Shown: positions 18,099-28,212, counted from the first letter of the stretch. The stretch: DNA of 64,000 nt from Streptomyces tendae (GCF_008632955.1 NZ_CP043959.1:4154001-4218000); one strand, 5' to 3'. The notes: generated from the sequence alone by a model not told the origin. Made by a program: numbers and translations.

Positions 18099-18485
18099 TC
18101 AGCAGGTCGGCACGCCGTCGATCCAGTTGGTGGCGTTGTCGGTGTAGTAGCTGGCCATGTAGCCGCGATGGCCGCTCGAGGTGAGCACCCATACCCAGTA
18201 CGGGTTGCCGCCGACGCTCTGCGCGCCTTCCTGCTGGCAGTACACCCACACCTGCGCGGGACTGCTCACCGTCGTCTGCACAGTGGGGCAGTTGGCGGCG
18301 GACGGGTACAGATAGCACTGCTCTCCGCCACCGGCACGGACGTTCACGCCGGAGGCCCAGACACCGTAGTAGCCCTCGCCGTGCCCGGTCGCTTGGGCGG
18401 AGCTCGCGGTGCCGAAGACGAGGCCGGCGGCGGCGACAGCCGTAGAAGCCACGGCCGCGGCGGCGGTCCTCACAGAACGAATCAT
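18099..18485 (-). CDS. Small secreted SH3-like protein
   Basis: 128 aa from ATG 18485. It carries a clear Sec signal (AAAAVASTAVAAAGLVFGTA, cleavage after about residue 32 at AQA-TG). The mature part of about 95 aa looks like a bacterial SH3-type wall-binding domain: GVNVRAGGG, VWVYCQQEGAQSV, YWVWVLTSSGHRGYMASYY, and the tail IDGVPTC. Four cysteines could make two disulfides. No catalytic residues are evident. It is divergent from the LysR gene at 18720 across a 234-bp gap and may be its target. The parallel pair at 56144/57262 has the same arrangement. Confidence 0.7.
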   Translation of the reverse strand: MIRSVRTAAAAVASTAVAAAGLVFGTASSAQATGHGEGYYGVWASGVNVRAGGGEQCYLYPSAANCPTVQTTVSSPAQVWVYCQQEGAQSVGGNPYWVWVLTSSGHRGYMASYYTDNATNWIDGVPTC

Positions 18486-18671
18486 GGTGCTGTCCCCCTG
18501 GGGATGGTCTGACAGTCGATGCCCGGCCGGCGTCCGTGGGCGCGCGCTGGGCAAGGCAACCGTTCGTTGCGGTTGACCGGGTTCGGGCCCGTTGAGTAGC
18601 GGCCCCGTCGACTATCACATGGGCAACGTGAGGAGGTCAGTGAACCGAGGGTGCATGATGTCTTGTGATTG

Positions 18672-18687
18672 ATAACGAACTCGTTAT
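18672..18687. promoter_or_regulatory. Perfect inverted repeat in the LysR/secreted-protein divergent promoter region
   Basis: ATAACG at 18672-18677 and CGTTAT at 18682-18687 flank AACT. The site lies 33 bp upstream of the chosen LysR start in the shared promoter region. LysR regulators typically bind partly palindromic sites here to control themselves and the divergent gene. Assignment to this regulator is inference. Confidence 0.5.
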
Positions 18688-18719
18688 GCCAGCAGGTTGG
18701 ACGGGTGAAGGGGGACTCC

Positions 18720-19661
18720 GTGGGAGCGTCCAGGTCGAGGGAGCCGAGCATTCACCAGCTGCGGCTGTTTCTCACGCTGAATGAGGAACTCCATTTCGGG
18801 CGCGCAGCCGCGCGTTCGTTCATCACACAGCCGGCGCTGAGCCAGCAGATCCGAGAGCTGGAGAAGCGCTTGGGGGTAGCTGTGGTGGAGCGCTCGGGCC
18901 GGACGGTTCGTCTCACGGAAGCGGGGCAGGCACTGCTCCCCGAAGCTCGAGCGGCGGTCGGCGCTGTCGACCGGCTGCGGCGCGTCGCCGACGCCCAGGT
19001 GCGGCAGGTATCCGGTCGGCTCGTCGTAGGAACCATGGGAGCAGAAGCTTCCATGAAGCACACACGCTCCGTGCTCGGCCTGCTCCGCAACCGTCACCCG
19101 GGTATGACCGTGCAGCTGATCAATTTGGGCTTCGGCGATCATCTTGCCGCGCTGGCACAGCAGGAGGCCGATGTCGTCTTCCTCCGCCCGCCGGTGACGG
19201 ACGACATAGAAGTGCACCACCTGGCCACGGAGCCGCGCGTGGCGTGTCTCGCCGCCGATCACCCATTGGCGGCCCTGCCCGCTCTCACGTTGGCCCACTT
19301 CTACGGAATGCCCGTGGTCGACATGCCGCAGCAGGTACCGCGCCTGTGGTGGGATTTCTGGGCGGTCGACCCGCGCCCCGACGGTAGCCGTGTCCGTTAC
19401 GGACCGGTGGTCACCGACATGGAATCGTTGCTGCACACCGTGGCCGCCGGTGAAGCGATGTGCTTCCTGCCGGCGGCCGCTCGCGAGTACTTCGCCCGGC
19501 CGGGCGTCAAGTACGTCGACGTGGCCGACCTTGCGCCCTCCACGTCTGCCCTCGCCTGGTTGCGGGCAAGGCGGAGTGAAGCCACCGTCAGGGCTGTACG
19601 GCAAGCTGCCCGAGAGGCGATGACGCGCAGCGTCTGTGACCCGGAGACGATGCCCGCCTGA
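18720..19661 (+). CDS. LysR-family transcriptional regulator
   Basis: 313 aa from GTG 18720, chosen because AAGGGGGA lies 4 bases upstream; a TTG at 18669 would extend the frame without a ribosome site. Residues 10-70 form the winged helix-turn-helix (QLRLFLTLNEELHFGRAAAR, SFITQPALSQQIRELEKRLG). Residues 95-300 form the LysR substrate-binding domain (LVVGTMGAEASMKHTRSVLG). The effector is unknown. It closely resembles the regulator at 56144: both carry VDPRPxGxxVRYGPV and CFLPAAAR. That makes the two loci likely paralogous modules. It is divergent from the small secreted SH3-like gene. Confidence 0.85.
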   Translation: MGASRSREPSIHQLRLFLTLNEELHFGRAAARSFITQPALSQQIRELEKRLGVAVVERSGRTVRLTEAGQALLPEARAAVGAVDRLRRVADAQVRQVSGRLVVGTMGAEASMKHTRSVLGLLRNRHPGMTVQLINLGFGDHLAALAQQEADVVFLRPPVTDDIEVHHLATEPRVACLAADHPLAALPALTLAHFYGMPVVDMPQQVPRLWWDFWAVDPRPDGSRVRYGPVVTDMESLLHTVAAGEAMCFLPAAAREYFARPGVKYVDVADLAPSTSALAWLRARRSEATVRAVRQAAREAMTRSVCDPETMPA

Positions 19662-19914
19662 GCCCGTCATGAAGCGCAAGGGGCCGTCGCTCTGACAGGA
19701 GTCCGGATTTCCATGATCTGGCTTTGGGCGCGCCGCCGAAAGTCGACAGCGGTCCGCGTCCCGCACGATCAGGCGGGACACGGACCAACGGCGGGTCGTA
19801 CCGGTCCGACCACATCCGCTGTCCACTCACCAGCCAGCCCTCCCGGAGGAACTTGGGCGCGTGGCGCGCCGCAGGAGCACCCGTCCTGCGCTCGCCGACG
19901 GCGACGCGACAAAG

Positions 19915-20274
19915 TCAAGCCTGCTTCTTCTCCTCGCGCATGAACTGCTTGACGAAGGCCGTGTTCCGCCTCATCGCCGAGCGGAGCTGCTGACGGTGCA
20001 AGCGGTCGCGTCCCTCCTCTACGACCTGCCGCCAGCCTTCCTTGCCGTCCACCAGGCGCCGGAGATCAGGAACTCGCGCCGGAGCGATCAGGCCGCGCTC
20101 CTCGGCCGGGGCCCTCATGGATGCCCTGGCCGAGGAGCGCGCGGAGGTTGGCGTTGCCCGCCACGGCGGGAATGTGAGTGTGGCGGGGTGTGTGCTGCAC
20201 GACGTCTCGGCCTTGGCGGCCGTAGCCTCGCCGGTCGTGGCGGTGGTCGTGGTGGCGGGGGTGACTATGGACAT
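19915..20274 (-). CDS. Hypothetical protein with basic C-terminus
   Basis: 119 aa from ATG 20274, with GGGAGAT about 8 bases upstream. The N-terminal 30 residues are Thr/Ala-rich (TPATTTTATTGEATAAKAET). The C-terminal half is charged and probably helical (LRRLVDGKEGWRQVVEEGRD, then RNTAFVKQFMREEKKQA). No membrane segment or known motif is visible. Codon usage is plausible for a real gene, but I do not recognise the family. Confidence 0.45.
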   Translation of the reverse strand: MSIVTPATTTTATTGEATAAKAETSCSTHPATLTFPPWRATPTSARSSARASMRAPAEERGLIAPARVPDLRRLVDGKEGWRQVVEEGRDRLHRQQLRSAMRRNTAFVKQFMREEKKQA

Positions 20275-20794
20275 GGGGGGATCTCCCTCACACGCGCGGT
20301 GTGTGCAGACGGATTGGCCGGGTCGGCGTGCCAGCTGAGGGCGGGTGGTGGTCGCCGCCCTGCGGTCGGCGGACCGCACCGTGACGGGGTGCGGGGCAGT
20401 CCCGCAACGCCCTCGGACAGTCGGCGGACCGGAGAGTGGAGTCGACCGGGGCAGCGGGCGGGTGGTCACCGCTCTCCTCCTGTCCCCCCGGCCCGGTGAC
20501 CGCACCCTGAACCGGCTCACGCCAAGCCCCACAACAGGGCTGTGCACGCCAGGCGTTGGGTGTCGGCGCGCACCACGGCGCGGCCGAGGCGGGACCGGAC
20601 GGCCGACGGGGGGAGACGGGCGCGGCGGCCCGGGCGTGGGGCGGCCCCCGACGCCATGTGGGGCACGTCGCCCCGGGGGTCCACCTCTGCCGCGCCGTGA
20701 TCACCTCCTGCTACTGTCGCCCCTGCTCGCGCAGGACGAGCGGCGGCATCGTGATACGCCCCCCTGCGCGGCGCCCTGGGGAGGGACTTCACAC
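20275..20794. other. Gene-free stretch between two divergent genes
   Basis: About 520 bases holding the promoters of the hypothetical gene at 19915 and the VCBS-repeat gene at 20795. Open frames on both strands translate to Arg/Pro/Gly-rich sequence with no resemblance to known proteins. No clear operator or hairpin was recognised. Confidence 0.45.
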
Positions 20795-23700
20795 GTGAAT
20801 CGTCCGCCGGACAAGCGGGCCGTGCGCCGTCGGCGTGCGCTCGGCCGTACAGCTCTCACCGTCACGCTCGCCGTGACCGCCGGCATCGGCGCCGCCACGG
20901 GGGCGGCCACCGCCGCGGACACGACCGCGGCGTCCGCCGAACCTGTCGTCATCAGCCCCGGCGCCCGCTTCGTGCCCCGCGCCACTCTCGTCCTCAACAC
21001 CGGCGAGACCGGCTTCCTCACCGCGCAGGAGGGCGACGACCGCCTCCGCTGGATCGACTACGCCACCGGCACGACGACCGTCCTCGACCACCGGCTGCCG
21101 AAGCCTCTCGCCTACGACGTGGACGACCTCCGCATCGCCGAGTACCCCGGGGAATTCGGCCACGGCTCCGACACGGTCGCCCTCTACGCGGCGTCCCCGT
21201 CTCCGCACGTGACGCTCCAGCAGCGGGCGGGCGACGGACCGGCGGTCACCGTCCCGATCCCGGAGGGCCAGTCGTACGTCGCCACCTACGGCGACACCGT
21301 CATCACCCGCACCGGCGCCGAGAACGCCGAAACGAGCCTGCACCTGCTGCGCACGGAGAACGGCCAGGTTCGGGACCATAAGCTGGAGGGCCTGCCGGAA
21401 GGCTGGAACCTCACCGTCGGCACCGGCGACTCCCGGTCCGTGGCCGTCCGCGCCATCAAGTGGGACGACACCACGATGTCCCAGGGGTGGTGGGTCGTCG
21501 ACCTCGCCGCCGGCAAGGTGAAGACACTCTCCACCCACGGCGAGAGCGTCACCTTCGACCAGGACACCGTCTTCCACCTCGGCGCCCCGCAGTCCTACGC
21601 CGCCCAGGTGTACCGCCGCGACGACCTGGACGCGGAGCCGACCACCCTCGACCTGCGGGACGTCGGCGCGTACGACGACACGATCCTGCCCTTCGCCGAC
21701 GGCTTCGCCACCGTGTCCCCGCCCAATCCCGGCGACAACCAGTACCGCGGCAACCACCTCGCTCTGGAGGACACCGAGGGCAACTGGCAGTCCCTGCTGA
21801 CCGTCGCCTCCCCCTCGGTGCACCGCACGCCCGACGGCTCCCTGCTGGTGACCGGCGCCGAGAAGGACACCGACTACGGCCCGCTCGACTGGGGGTACTA
21901 CCTCCTCACGCCCGCCGCCGACGGCACCGTCACCCGCAAGCGCGTCACGGCCATCGAGGACCGGGAGGCCGAACCGTTCGGCATCTCACTGGGCAGCGGC
22001 ATCCTCACCACCGCCGACGACTCCAAGCTCTACATGCCGGGCACCTACGTCGGCGCCTACCGCAGCACCTGGCTGAAGACCTCCGGCCGCCCCGAGGAGC
22101 TGAACTCGACCGTCGACGGCCTCGTCAGCGGCCGCGACAGCGACTGCGGCGACAGCGAGAACGGCTACTGCGTGACCATGTTCGCCTCCGGCGCCGGGCA
22201 CCACGGCCGCGAGGCCGGTACCGAGCAGGACGTCACCATGCTCTAACGCAACGGCGACTCCGCCTGGGGCCCGCGGGTGACCTCCGGACTCGGCGGCCCC
22301 GAACTCGTCGACCTGTCCGGCCGGTACGGCGTGGTGAATCAGGCCTGGGGCGGCTCGCAGGCCGTCCTGCGCTTCGAGAACGGCGACGCCGGAAGCGTCC
22401 TGGAGAAGCGGGAGATCGTCGCGTCAGCCGTGTGGGGCAACCAACTGTGGAGCGCCACCGGAAGCTGGGACGACCCCGGTCAGAACCTCTCGACCACGGT
22501 GACGGCGAAGAACCTGTCGACGGGCGCCGCGGGCGAGACCTTCGACGCCGGGTGCGTCCCCCGCGAACTGCAGGCCGTGGGGCGCTGGGTGTACTGGCAG
22601 TGCGAGGACTCCTGGCCCAACTACCGTGGCGGCGGCGTCTACGACCGGCAGGCCAAGCGCTCCCTGAAGGTCGGCACCGACAAGGCGCTCCTCGGGGACG
22701 GCTACCTGGTCCGCCAGTCGGGCACGACCGGCCTCACCCTCGTCGACCTGCACGGGGGTCTCCAGGCCGGTGCCACCGAGGCGGACCTGCCCCAGCGCGT
22801 CATCGTCACCGCGGCGGAACTGGGCGACCGGACCGTGCCCCGGGCCGGATGGACAGTGGACCGCTTCGGCGGACACATCGCCTACGCGGGTGCGGACCGC
22901 CGGGTGCGGATCGTCCCCTCGGGCGTCCCGGCCTCCCGCATCGCCGTCATCGACGCGGAGACGTCGTCCGCCCTGGACATCAAGGCCGGGAAGACCTTTA
23001 CGTCGCGCTGGTGGCTGTCGAAGCCCGCCGCCTCCTGGACGCTGACCTTGAAGAACAAAGCGAGCGGCAGCACCGTGCGCACCCTGTCCGGCGGCGAGGT
23101 CCGCGGCCTCCTGTCGGCCTCCTGGGACGGCAAGGACGCGGCCGGGCGGTACGTCCCGAACGGCACCTATACCTGGACCGTGACCGCGAAGCCCGCCGAC
23201 GGCGCCGGCGCCGACCTGTCCGTCTCCGGGACCGTGCCGGTCACCGGAGGCGCCGCCGTGTGGCGGGACATGGCGGGCGACGACGGCTTCGGCGACCTGC
23301 TGGCGACGGACTCCGCCGGGGCCGTATGGATGTACCGGGGTACCGGGACCGGCGGAGTGAACTCCCGCACCGCTGGGACCGCCGGGGCGTTTGCCGCCGG
23401 CTCGGTGATCGTGCCCGTCGGCGACGTGGACGGCGACCGGTGCGCCGACGTTCTGGTCCGGTTGGGCAACGAGCTGCGGGCCTACCGCCCCGGCTGCGGC
23501 AAGGTCGTCGGCGCCTCGTCGCCGTACACGGTGATCGGCCAGGGCTGGGGCCAGTACGACCAGCTGACGTCACCCGGCGACCTCAACGGCGACGGCCACA
23601 CCGACCTGATCGCCCGCCAGACCACGACCGGCGACATCTACTTCTACGCGGGCACGGCGGACCACCGTCTCAAGACCCGGGTGCGGATCCAGGCGAACTG

Positions 23701-24028
23701 GAAGCTGTACAAGTGGATCACCGGCGCCGGTGACCTGAACGGCGACGGACGCGGCGACCTGCTCGGCCAGGACTCCGCCGGTGTCCTGTGGCGGTATTAC
23801 GGCACCGCCGCCGGCAGCGTGACCAGGCGGGAGAAGGTCGGCGGCGGCTGGAACGCCTACTCCGCCCTCGTCGGCACCGGCGACCTCTCCGGCGACGGCC
23901 GCACCGACCTGCTGGCCCGCGACACCGCCGGGAGGCTGTGGCGGTACGCGTCCACGGGAAACGGCACGTACAGCAGCCGGGTGCTGGTCGGCGCGGGCGG
24001 CTGGAACACGTTCAAGGGCCTGTACTGA
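20795..24028 (+). pseudogene. Large secreted FG-GAP/VCBS-repeat protein interrupted by one in-frame TAA
   Basis: The gene starts at GTG 20795 (GGGGAGGGAC upstream) with a Sec signal (TALTVTLAVTAGIGAATGAA). It would encode 1077 residues but for TAA at 22244-22246, after which translation continues in the same frame as RNGDSAWGPRVTSGLGG. Residues about 45-720 look like beta-propeller or WD-like repeats. About 740-805 is a FlgD-like Ig segment (LLSASWDGKDAAGRYVPNGT). The C-terminus has FG-GAP/VCBS repeats with Ca-binding DxNxDG (DLNGDGHTDLIARQ, DLNGDGRGDLLGQD, DLSGDGRTDLLARD). The stop sits where Tyr (TAC) is expected. The protein would act outside the cell, perhaps in adhesion. Confidence 0.8.
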
Positions 24029-24044
24029 CCCGAGCGCGGAAAGA

Positions 24045-24089
24045 CGAGGACGGCCCCCATCGTGATATTCACGCCGGGGGCCGCCCTCG
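24045..24089 (+). terminator. Hairpin terminator after the VCBS-repeat gene
   Basis: The 14-base arm starting CGAGGACGG at 24045 pairs with GGGGGCCGCCCTCG at 24076-24089 with one mismatch, around an AT-richer loop containing TGATATTCA. It lies 17 bp past the stop codon at 24028. Confidence 0.75.
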
Positions 24090-24148
24090 TTCCTGCCGCC
24101 TCACATCTCAGGCGTACGAACGCGAACCGCGGCCGGAGGACCGGCGTG

Positions 24149-24176
24149 GGTGCCCCGGCCGCGCGACCGGGGCACC
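24149..24176 (-). terminator. Hairpin terminator after the phospholipase C gene
   Basis: GGTGCCCCGG at 24149-24158 pairs perfectly with CCGGGGCACC at 24167-24176 around an 8-base loop, 10 bp past the phospholipase stop. Together with the hairpin at 24045 it separates the two convergent genes. Confidence 0.75.
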
Positions 24177-24185
24177 TCACCACGG

Positions 24186-26237
24186 CTACGCGGTGATGAT
24201 CGCCGGGTCGCTCACGCCCGGCTGTCCGTTCTCGACGTGCCCCGCGAACCGGCGCAGGAAGGCCTTGTCGCCGTCGACGGTGACGGTCAGGTCGTACCAG
24301 CGGCGGCTTCCGGCGAGGTCGACGGTCCGCCGCACGGTCGCGCCCGGGCGGACCGTGACGGCCGAGGGCTTACCGCCGTAGCCGTCGGCGATTCGCAGCC
24401 GTGCCGTGCCGGTGCCGCTGTGGGTGAAGGTCAGCTCGAGGTCGTCGCCCCGGTGGCGGGCTGTGACCTCGCAGCCGGCTGTGCTGTTCGAACCCTTGAA
24501 GACGCGCACGAAGCCGTTCGGGCCGTGCACGGTCAGGTCGTAGGAGCCCGCGGAGTAGGCGGAGTTCCAGGTGTCCCGGAGCGTCCGGCCGGCCTCGGTG
24601 GTGTACGTCCACGGACCGTCGGCGCGGTTGCCGGAGGTGACGTGGAAGGCAGCGCCGGCCTGCGGCCCGGAGGCGAAGGTGAGGGTGAGCTTCCCGGCGG
24701 CCGCGTCGACGGAGGCGTCGACGTGCGGGGCGTACTTCAGCGGCCGGGAGCGGCGCAGTCCGCGCTCCTGGCGGGGCATGCGCGGGTCGGCGGGCGGGGT
24801 GGGCCTGTAGTCGGGGTGGCGTTCGCGGTCCTGCGGCTCGTACGCGTCGGTGCCGGGCAGCGGGGCCGGGCGCGCGTCCTTGCGGGAGAAGTCGAACGCG
24901 GCCGTCAGGTCACCGCAGATCGCCCGGCGCCACGGCGAGATGTTCGTCTCGCGCACGCCGAAGCGGCGTTCCATGAAGCGCAGGATCGAGGTGTGGTCGA
25001 GGGTCTCGGAGCAGACGTAGCCGCCCTTGCTCCAGGGCGAGACGACCAGCATCGGCACGCGCGGGCCCAGCCCGTAGGGGCCCGCCGTCCTGCGGCCGTC
25101 GCCCGGGAAGAGGTCGGGGGTGACGTCGACGGTGGACAGGCCGCGGGAGGCGTCCTTCGGCGGCAGCGGCGGCACGACGTGGTCGAAGAAGCCGTCGTTC
25201 TCGTCGTAGGTGATGAACAGGGCCGTCTTCGACCAGACCTCGGGGTTGGAGGTGAGGGCGTCCAGGACCTGGGCGATGTACCAGGCGCCGTAGTTCGAGG
25301 GCCAGTTGGAGTGCTCGGAGAAGGCCTCGGGGGCGGCGATCCAGGAGATCTGGGGCAGCTTTCCGGCCTTGACGTCGGCGCGCAGGTGGTCGAAGTAGCC
25401 GTCGCCGTTCTTGACGTCGGTGCCGGTGCGTGCCTTGTCGTACCAGGGGTCGCCGGGCTGGGCGTTGCGGTACTTGTCGAAGTACAGCAGGGAGTTGTCG
25501 CCGTAGTTGCCGCGGTAGGCGTCCTGGATCCAGCCCCAGGAGCCGGCCGCGTCCAGGCCGTCGCCGATGTCCTGGTAGATCTTCCAGGAGATGCCGGCCT
25601 GCTCCAGACGCTCGGGGTAGGTGGTCCAGCCGTAGCCGAGTTCGGCGTTGTCCAGGACCGGGCCGCCGCCGCTGCCGTCGTTGCCCGTGTAGCCGGACCA
25701 CATGTAGTAGCGGTTCGGGTCGGTGGAGCCGATGAACGAGCAGTGGTAGGCGTCGCAGACGGTGAAGGCGTCGGCGAGGGCGAAATGGAAGGGGATGTCC
25801 TCCCGGGTCAGGTACGCCATCGTCGTGGTGCCCTTGGCGGGCACCCACCGGTCGTACTTGCCGCCGTTGTAGGCCTGCTGGCCGTCCGGCCACGAGTGCG
25901 GCAGGCCCTCCAGGAACTGCATGCCGAGGTCGTCGGCGTCCGGGTGGAAGGGCAGGAGCTCCTTGCCGTCCTTCTCCTGGTGCCAGACCGGTTTGCCGTT
26001 GCCGAGCGTGACCGGGCGGGGGTCGCCGAAGCCGCGGACACCTCTCAGGGTGCCGAAGTAGTGGTCGAAGGAGCGGTTCTCCTGCATGAGGACGACGATG
26101 TGCTCGACGTCCTCGATCGACCCGGTGCGGTGGTTGGCCGGCAGGGCGGCGGCGCGCTGGATGCTGGCGGACAGGGCACTGAAGGCCGTGGTGGCACCCG
26201 CGAGTTGGAGAAAGCGGCGCCGGTTGACTTCGGACAT
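24186..26237 (-). CDS. Tat-secreted phospholipase C, phosphoesterase family
   Basis: 683 aa from ATG 26237, with AGAGGTC 8 bases upstream. The N-terminus has a twin-arginine signal (NRRRFLQLAGATTAFSALSA). Residues 45-480 form the phosphoesterase domain shared with non-haemolytic PlcN and acid phosphatase AcpA: HIVVLMQENRSFDHYFGTL near the N-terminus, FITYDENDGFFDHV, and GPRVPMLVVSPWSKGG. Two C-terminal beta domains of the phospholipase-C accessory type follow (about 520-600 and 605-683). The predicted role is hydrolysis of phosphatidylcholine-like lipids outside the cell, often for phosphate supply. I did not find a convincing PHO box upstream. A possible upstream ATG at 26255 lacks a good ribosome site. 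Confidence 0.9.
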   Translation of the reverse strand: MSEVNRRRFLQLAGATTAFSALSASIQRAAALPANHRTGSIEDVEHIVVLMQENRSFDHYFGTLRGVRGFGDPRPVTLGNGKPVWHQEKDGKELLPFHPDADDLGMQFLEGLPHSWPDGQQAYNGGKYDRWVPAKGTTTMAYLTREDIPFHFALADAFTVCDAYHCSFIGSTDPNRYYMWSGYTGNDGSGGGPVLDNAELGYGWTTYPERLEQAGISWKIYQDIGDGLDAAGSWGWIQDAYRGNYGDNSLLYFDKYRNAQPGDPWYDKARTGTDVKNGDGYFDHLRADVKAGKLPQISWIAAPEAFSEHSNWPSNYGAWYIAQVLDALTSNPEVWSKTALFITYDENDGFFDHVVPPLPPKDASRGLSTVDVTPDLFPGDGRRTAGPYGLGPRVPMLVVSPWSKGGYVCSETLDHTSILRFMERRFGVRETNISPWRRAICGDLTAAFDFSRKDARPAPLPGTDAYEPQDRERHPDYRPTPPADPRMPRQERGLRRSRPLKYAPHVDASVDAAAGKLTLTFASGPQAGAAFHVTSGNRADGPWTYTTEAGRTLRDTWNSAYSAGSYDLTVHGPNGFVRVFKGSNSTAGCEVTARHRGDDLELTFTHSGTGTARLRIADGYGGKPSAVTVRPGATVRRTVDLAGSRRWYDLTVTVDGDKAFLRRFAGHVENGQPGVSDPAIITA

Positions 26238-27015
26238 GTGGAACTGACCTCTCATCGTGAGGTGCGGGACGACCTGAACGTGACGGAATCTGCGCGGAAG
26301 GAGTGTTTCAGGGGCACCAAACGCCAAGGAAGGGGCGCGTGACAGGGGTGTGAAAGTCGCCGGTACGGAGGATGCGGCAGCGCGCTCCCCGCGAGGGTCC
26401 GGGTCGTGACCGAGGCGCGGACGGCCAAGACCGTGCCCTTCCGGGTAAGGCGGACGAGTCGCTTGTAGCAGCACAGGGCTGCCGCGAGTCCGAGAGACCT
26501 CCCATAAGCCGTCCGGCACGATCCCGCTTCTCCTCGCCGGCCGCGTGCAGAAGCGGCGCCACGTACGGCTACAGCTGAGGAGCGGCAGGGCAGAGCGCTC
26601 GGGCTCGCTGCTGTGCCGCGCGAACGCCGCCCGCGTCCTCAGCACCGCACGGTCTGGCCAAGACCACTCCGTCGTGGTGACCATCGGCAACCGGGTCCCC
26701 GCCCGAGTGGGGCGCGCACACCTTCCTGTCGGCCCCCAAGGCGAACCCGAAGGCCCTTCGATCGGCAATCGGTGAGGGCCCTTCAGGTGTTCAGACTGCG
26801 GTGGTGAAACCCCTGCCGGGATTCCGGCGTGCCGGCACCGGCTGCGGAAGTGGTCAGGCACCCGACGGGCAACGCAGCGATGACCGTCTTGTCGGGGACC
26901 GCGGAGGTGGCGAAGGTGTTGCGTGGAGCGCCTCGCCCGAACCGTCCACGTTCGCCGGCGCCCTGTCACCGGGAGCGTCAAGGACCAGTTCGTACACCAC
27001 CGATTCTTCTTCTGC
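26238..27015. other. Gene-free stretch between phospholipase C and the GH43-like gene
   Basis: About 780 bases. Minus-strand frames upstream of the phospholipase remain open but are Arg/Pro-rich and unlike coding sequence. Short plus-strand frames at 26800-27040 look equally doubtful. No repeat, RNA gene or operator was recognised. Confidence 0.45.
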
Positions 27016-28167
27016 CTACTCGAAGAACTTCAGGCTGTAGCCCGCATCGGTCGTGCTCCCGGGAACGTTGGCGCGCCGGTAGGTGGTGTTGCTCCACCAG
27101 ACCGCCGTACCGGAGTACCAGTAGCGGTTGGACCACGAGTACGGGGTGCCCTTGGCGACCGCGTGGTACAGGGTGGGGAAGCGGTTTCCGGAGGGCGGAG
27201 CGGCGTTGACGTCGCCCCGGGGCAGGATGAACGAGTGGTGGCCGGGTCCGTCGACGTTCACGGTCGGAGTCCAGCCGGACATCATGGACGGCGCGTGCGA
27301 GCCGAAGAGGCAGCCGTTGCTCTTGTACCAGTCCCAGACGTACGTGGGGTCGCCGCCTGCCCGCAGCCGCAGGTCGGCGATGCAGTACTTGTCACTCCAG
27401 CTGCCGTTCGCGGAGTAGACGACGTGCAGCCGCCCGGAGGGGTCGACGACAGGCTGGGGAGCTTCGTTGATGTACGGGTTGCCCACGACCCGCTCCCAGG
27501 GCTCGCGCGGCTGCGAGATGACGTACCGGCCGCCGGTGGTCGCGGTGGGGCTGCTCATCCGGGCGATGTAGAGGTTCTGTTCGACGTTGGTGTCGTCGGA
27601 CCAGCCCGACCATACGAACCAGCGCTGCCCGTTGTAGGTGAAGGGCGCCCCGTCGATGGCCCACTTGTCGCCGGGCAGGGACACCTTGACGGCCCCGGAG
27701 TAGCCGGACGTCGGGTTGGCCGACCCTATGTGGTACATCCGGTGGGCCGCGCCTCGACCGGCGGCGAAGTAGATCCGGTACTGGCCGTCGTGGTGCACGA
27801 TCTCCGGCGCCCACACCTCGCCCAGGCCGGCGGTGTCCCGCCACACCTGGTGCTTGGGCGCGGTGGCCACGGCCTCCGGGGTGGCGGCCGTGCGCACCGC
27901 AATCCCGCCGTCCACGGCTTTGGCCGAGACATACAGGTCGCCCACCTTGATCACAGTCGGGTCCGCCCCGCCCACCAGGGAGCGTCCCAGCGTTGAGGGC
28001 TGATCCGACACGGTCACTGCCCGGTTCGTCGCGTCCCTGTCCGTCTCCTGGGCGCGCCGGTCGGTAGGCTGCTCGTCCGGCTGGGCAGCGAACGCGGCCT
28101 GCCCGAGTGCGAGGAGCCCGACGAGCCCCAGCGGAACGGCACCGGCAAGCCAACGCGAAGCGCGCAT
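27016..28167 (-). CDS. Secreted GH43-like glycosidase (five-bladed propeller)
   Basis: 383 aa from ATG 28167 behind GAGGAG. A Sec signal (LAGAVPLGLVGLLALGQAAF) is followed by a charged linker. From about residue 60 the sequence follows the GH43/62 propeller pattern: GGADPTVIKVGDLYV (first catalytic Asp position), VWAPEIVHHDGQYRIYFAAG, WAIDGAPFTYNGQRWFVWSG, INEAPQPVVDPSGRLHVVYS (likely acidic residue on the third blade). The likely substrate is an arabinose- or xylose-containing polymer; which one cannot be read from the sequence. A LacI-type palindrome lies 32-45 bp upstream of the start. It points the same way as the large discoidin-domain gene upstream. Confidence 0.8.
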   Translation of the reverse strand: MRASRWLAGAVPLGLVGLLALGQAAFAAQPDEQPTDRRAQETDRDATNRAVTVSDQPSTLGRSLVGGADPTVIKVGDLYVSAKAVDGGIAVRTAATPEAVATAPKHQVWRDTAGLGEVWAPEIVHHDGQYRIYFAAGRGAAHRMYHIGSANPTSGYSGAVKVSLPGDKWAIDGAPFTYNGQRWFVWSGWSDDTNVEQNLYIARMSSPTATTGGRYVISQPREPWERVVGNPYINEAPQPVVDPSGRLHVVYSANGSWSDKYCIADLRLRAGGDPTYVWDWYKSNGCLFGSHAPSMMSGWTPTVNVDGPGHHSFILPRGDVNAAPPSGNRFPTLYHAVAKGTPYSWSNRYWYSGTAVWWSNTTYRRANVPGSTTDAGYSLKFFE

Positions 28168-28198
28168 CAGTTCTCCTCGTGTATGTACATGACATGAG

Positions 28199-28212
28199 TG
28201 AGAGCGCTCTCA
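28199..28212. promoter_or_regulatory. Perfect 14-bp palindrome, LacI-type operator candidate
   Basis: TGAGAGCGCTCTCA at 28199-28212 is a perfect palindrome with the central CG of LacI-family operators and differs from the CebR cellulose operator (TGGGAGCGCTCCCA, recalled) by one base per half-site. It sits 32 bp upstream of the GH43-like start. Sugar-dependent repression is the natural inference. No LacI gene is in this window. Confidence 0.65.

Noticed and set aside
24150..26342. Long plus-strand open frame antisense to the phospholipase C gene
   Set aside because: Val/Gly/Asp-rich mirror translation of a strong gene; no ribosome site or signal features.
26801..27040. Plus-strand 79-aa frame as a small gene
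   Set aside because: It overlaps the 3' end of the GH43-like gene and has no ribosome site or motif.
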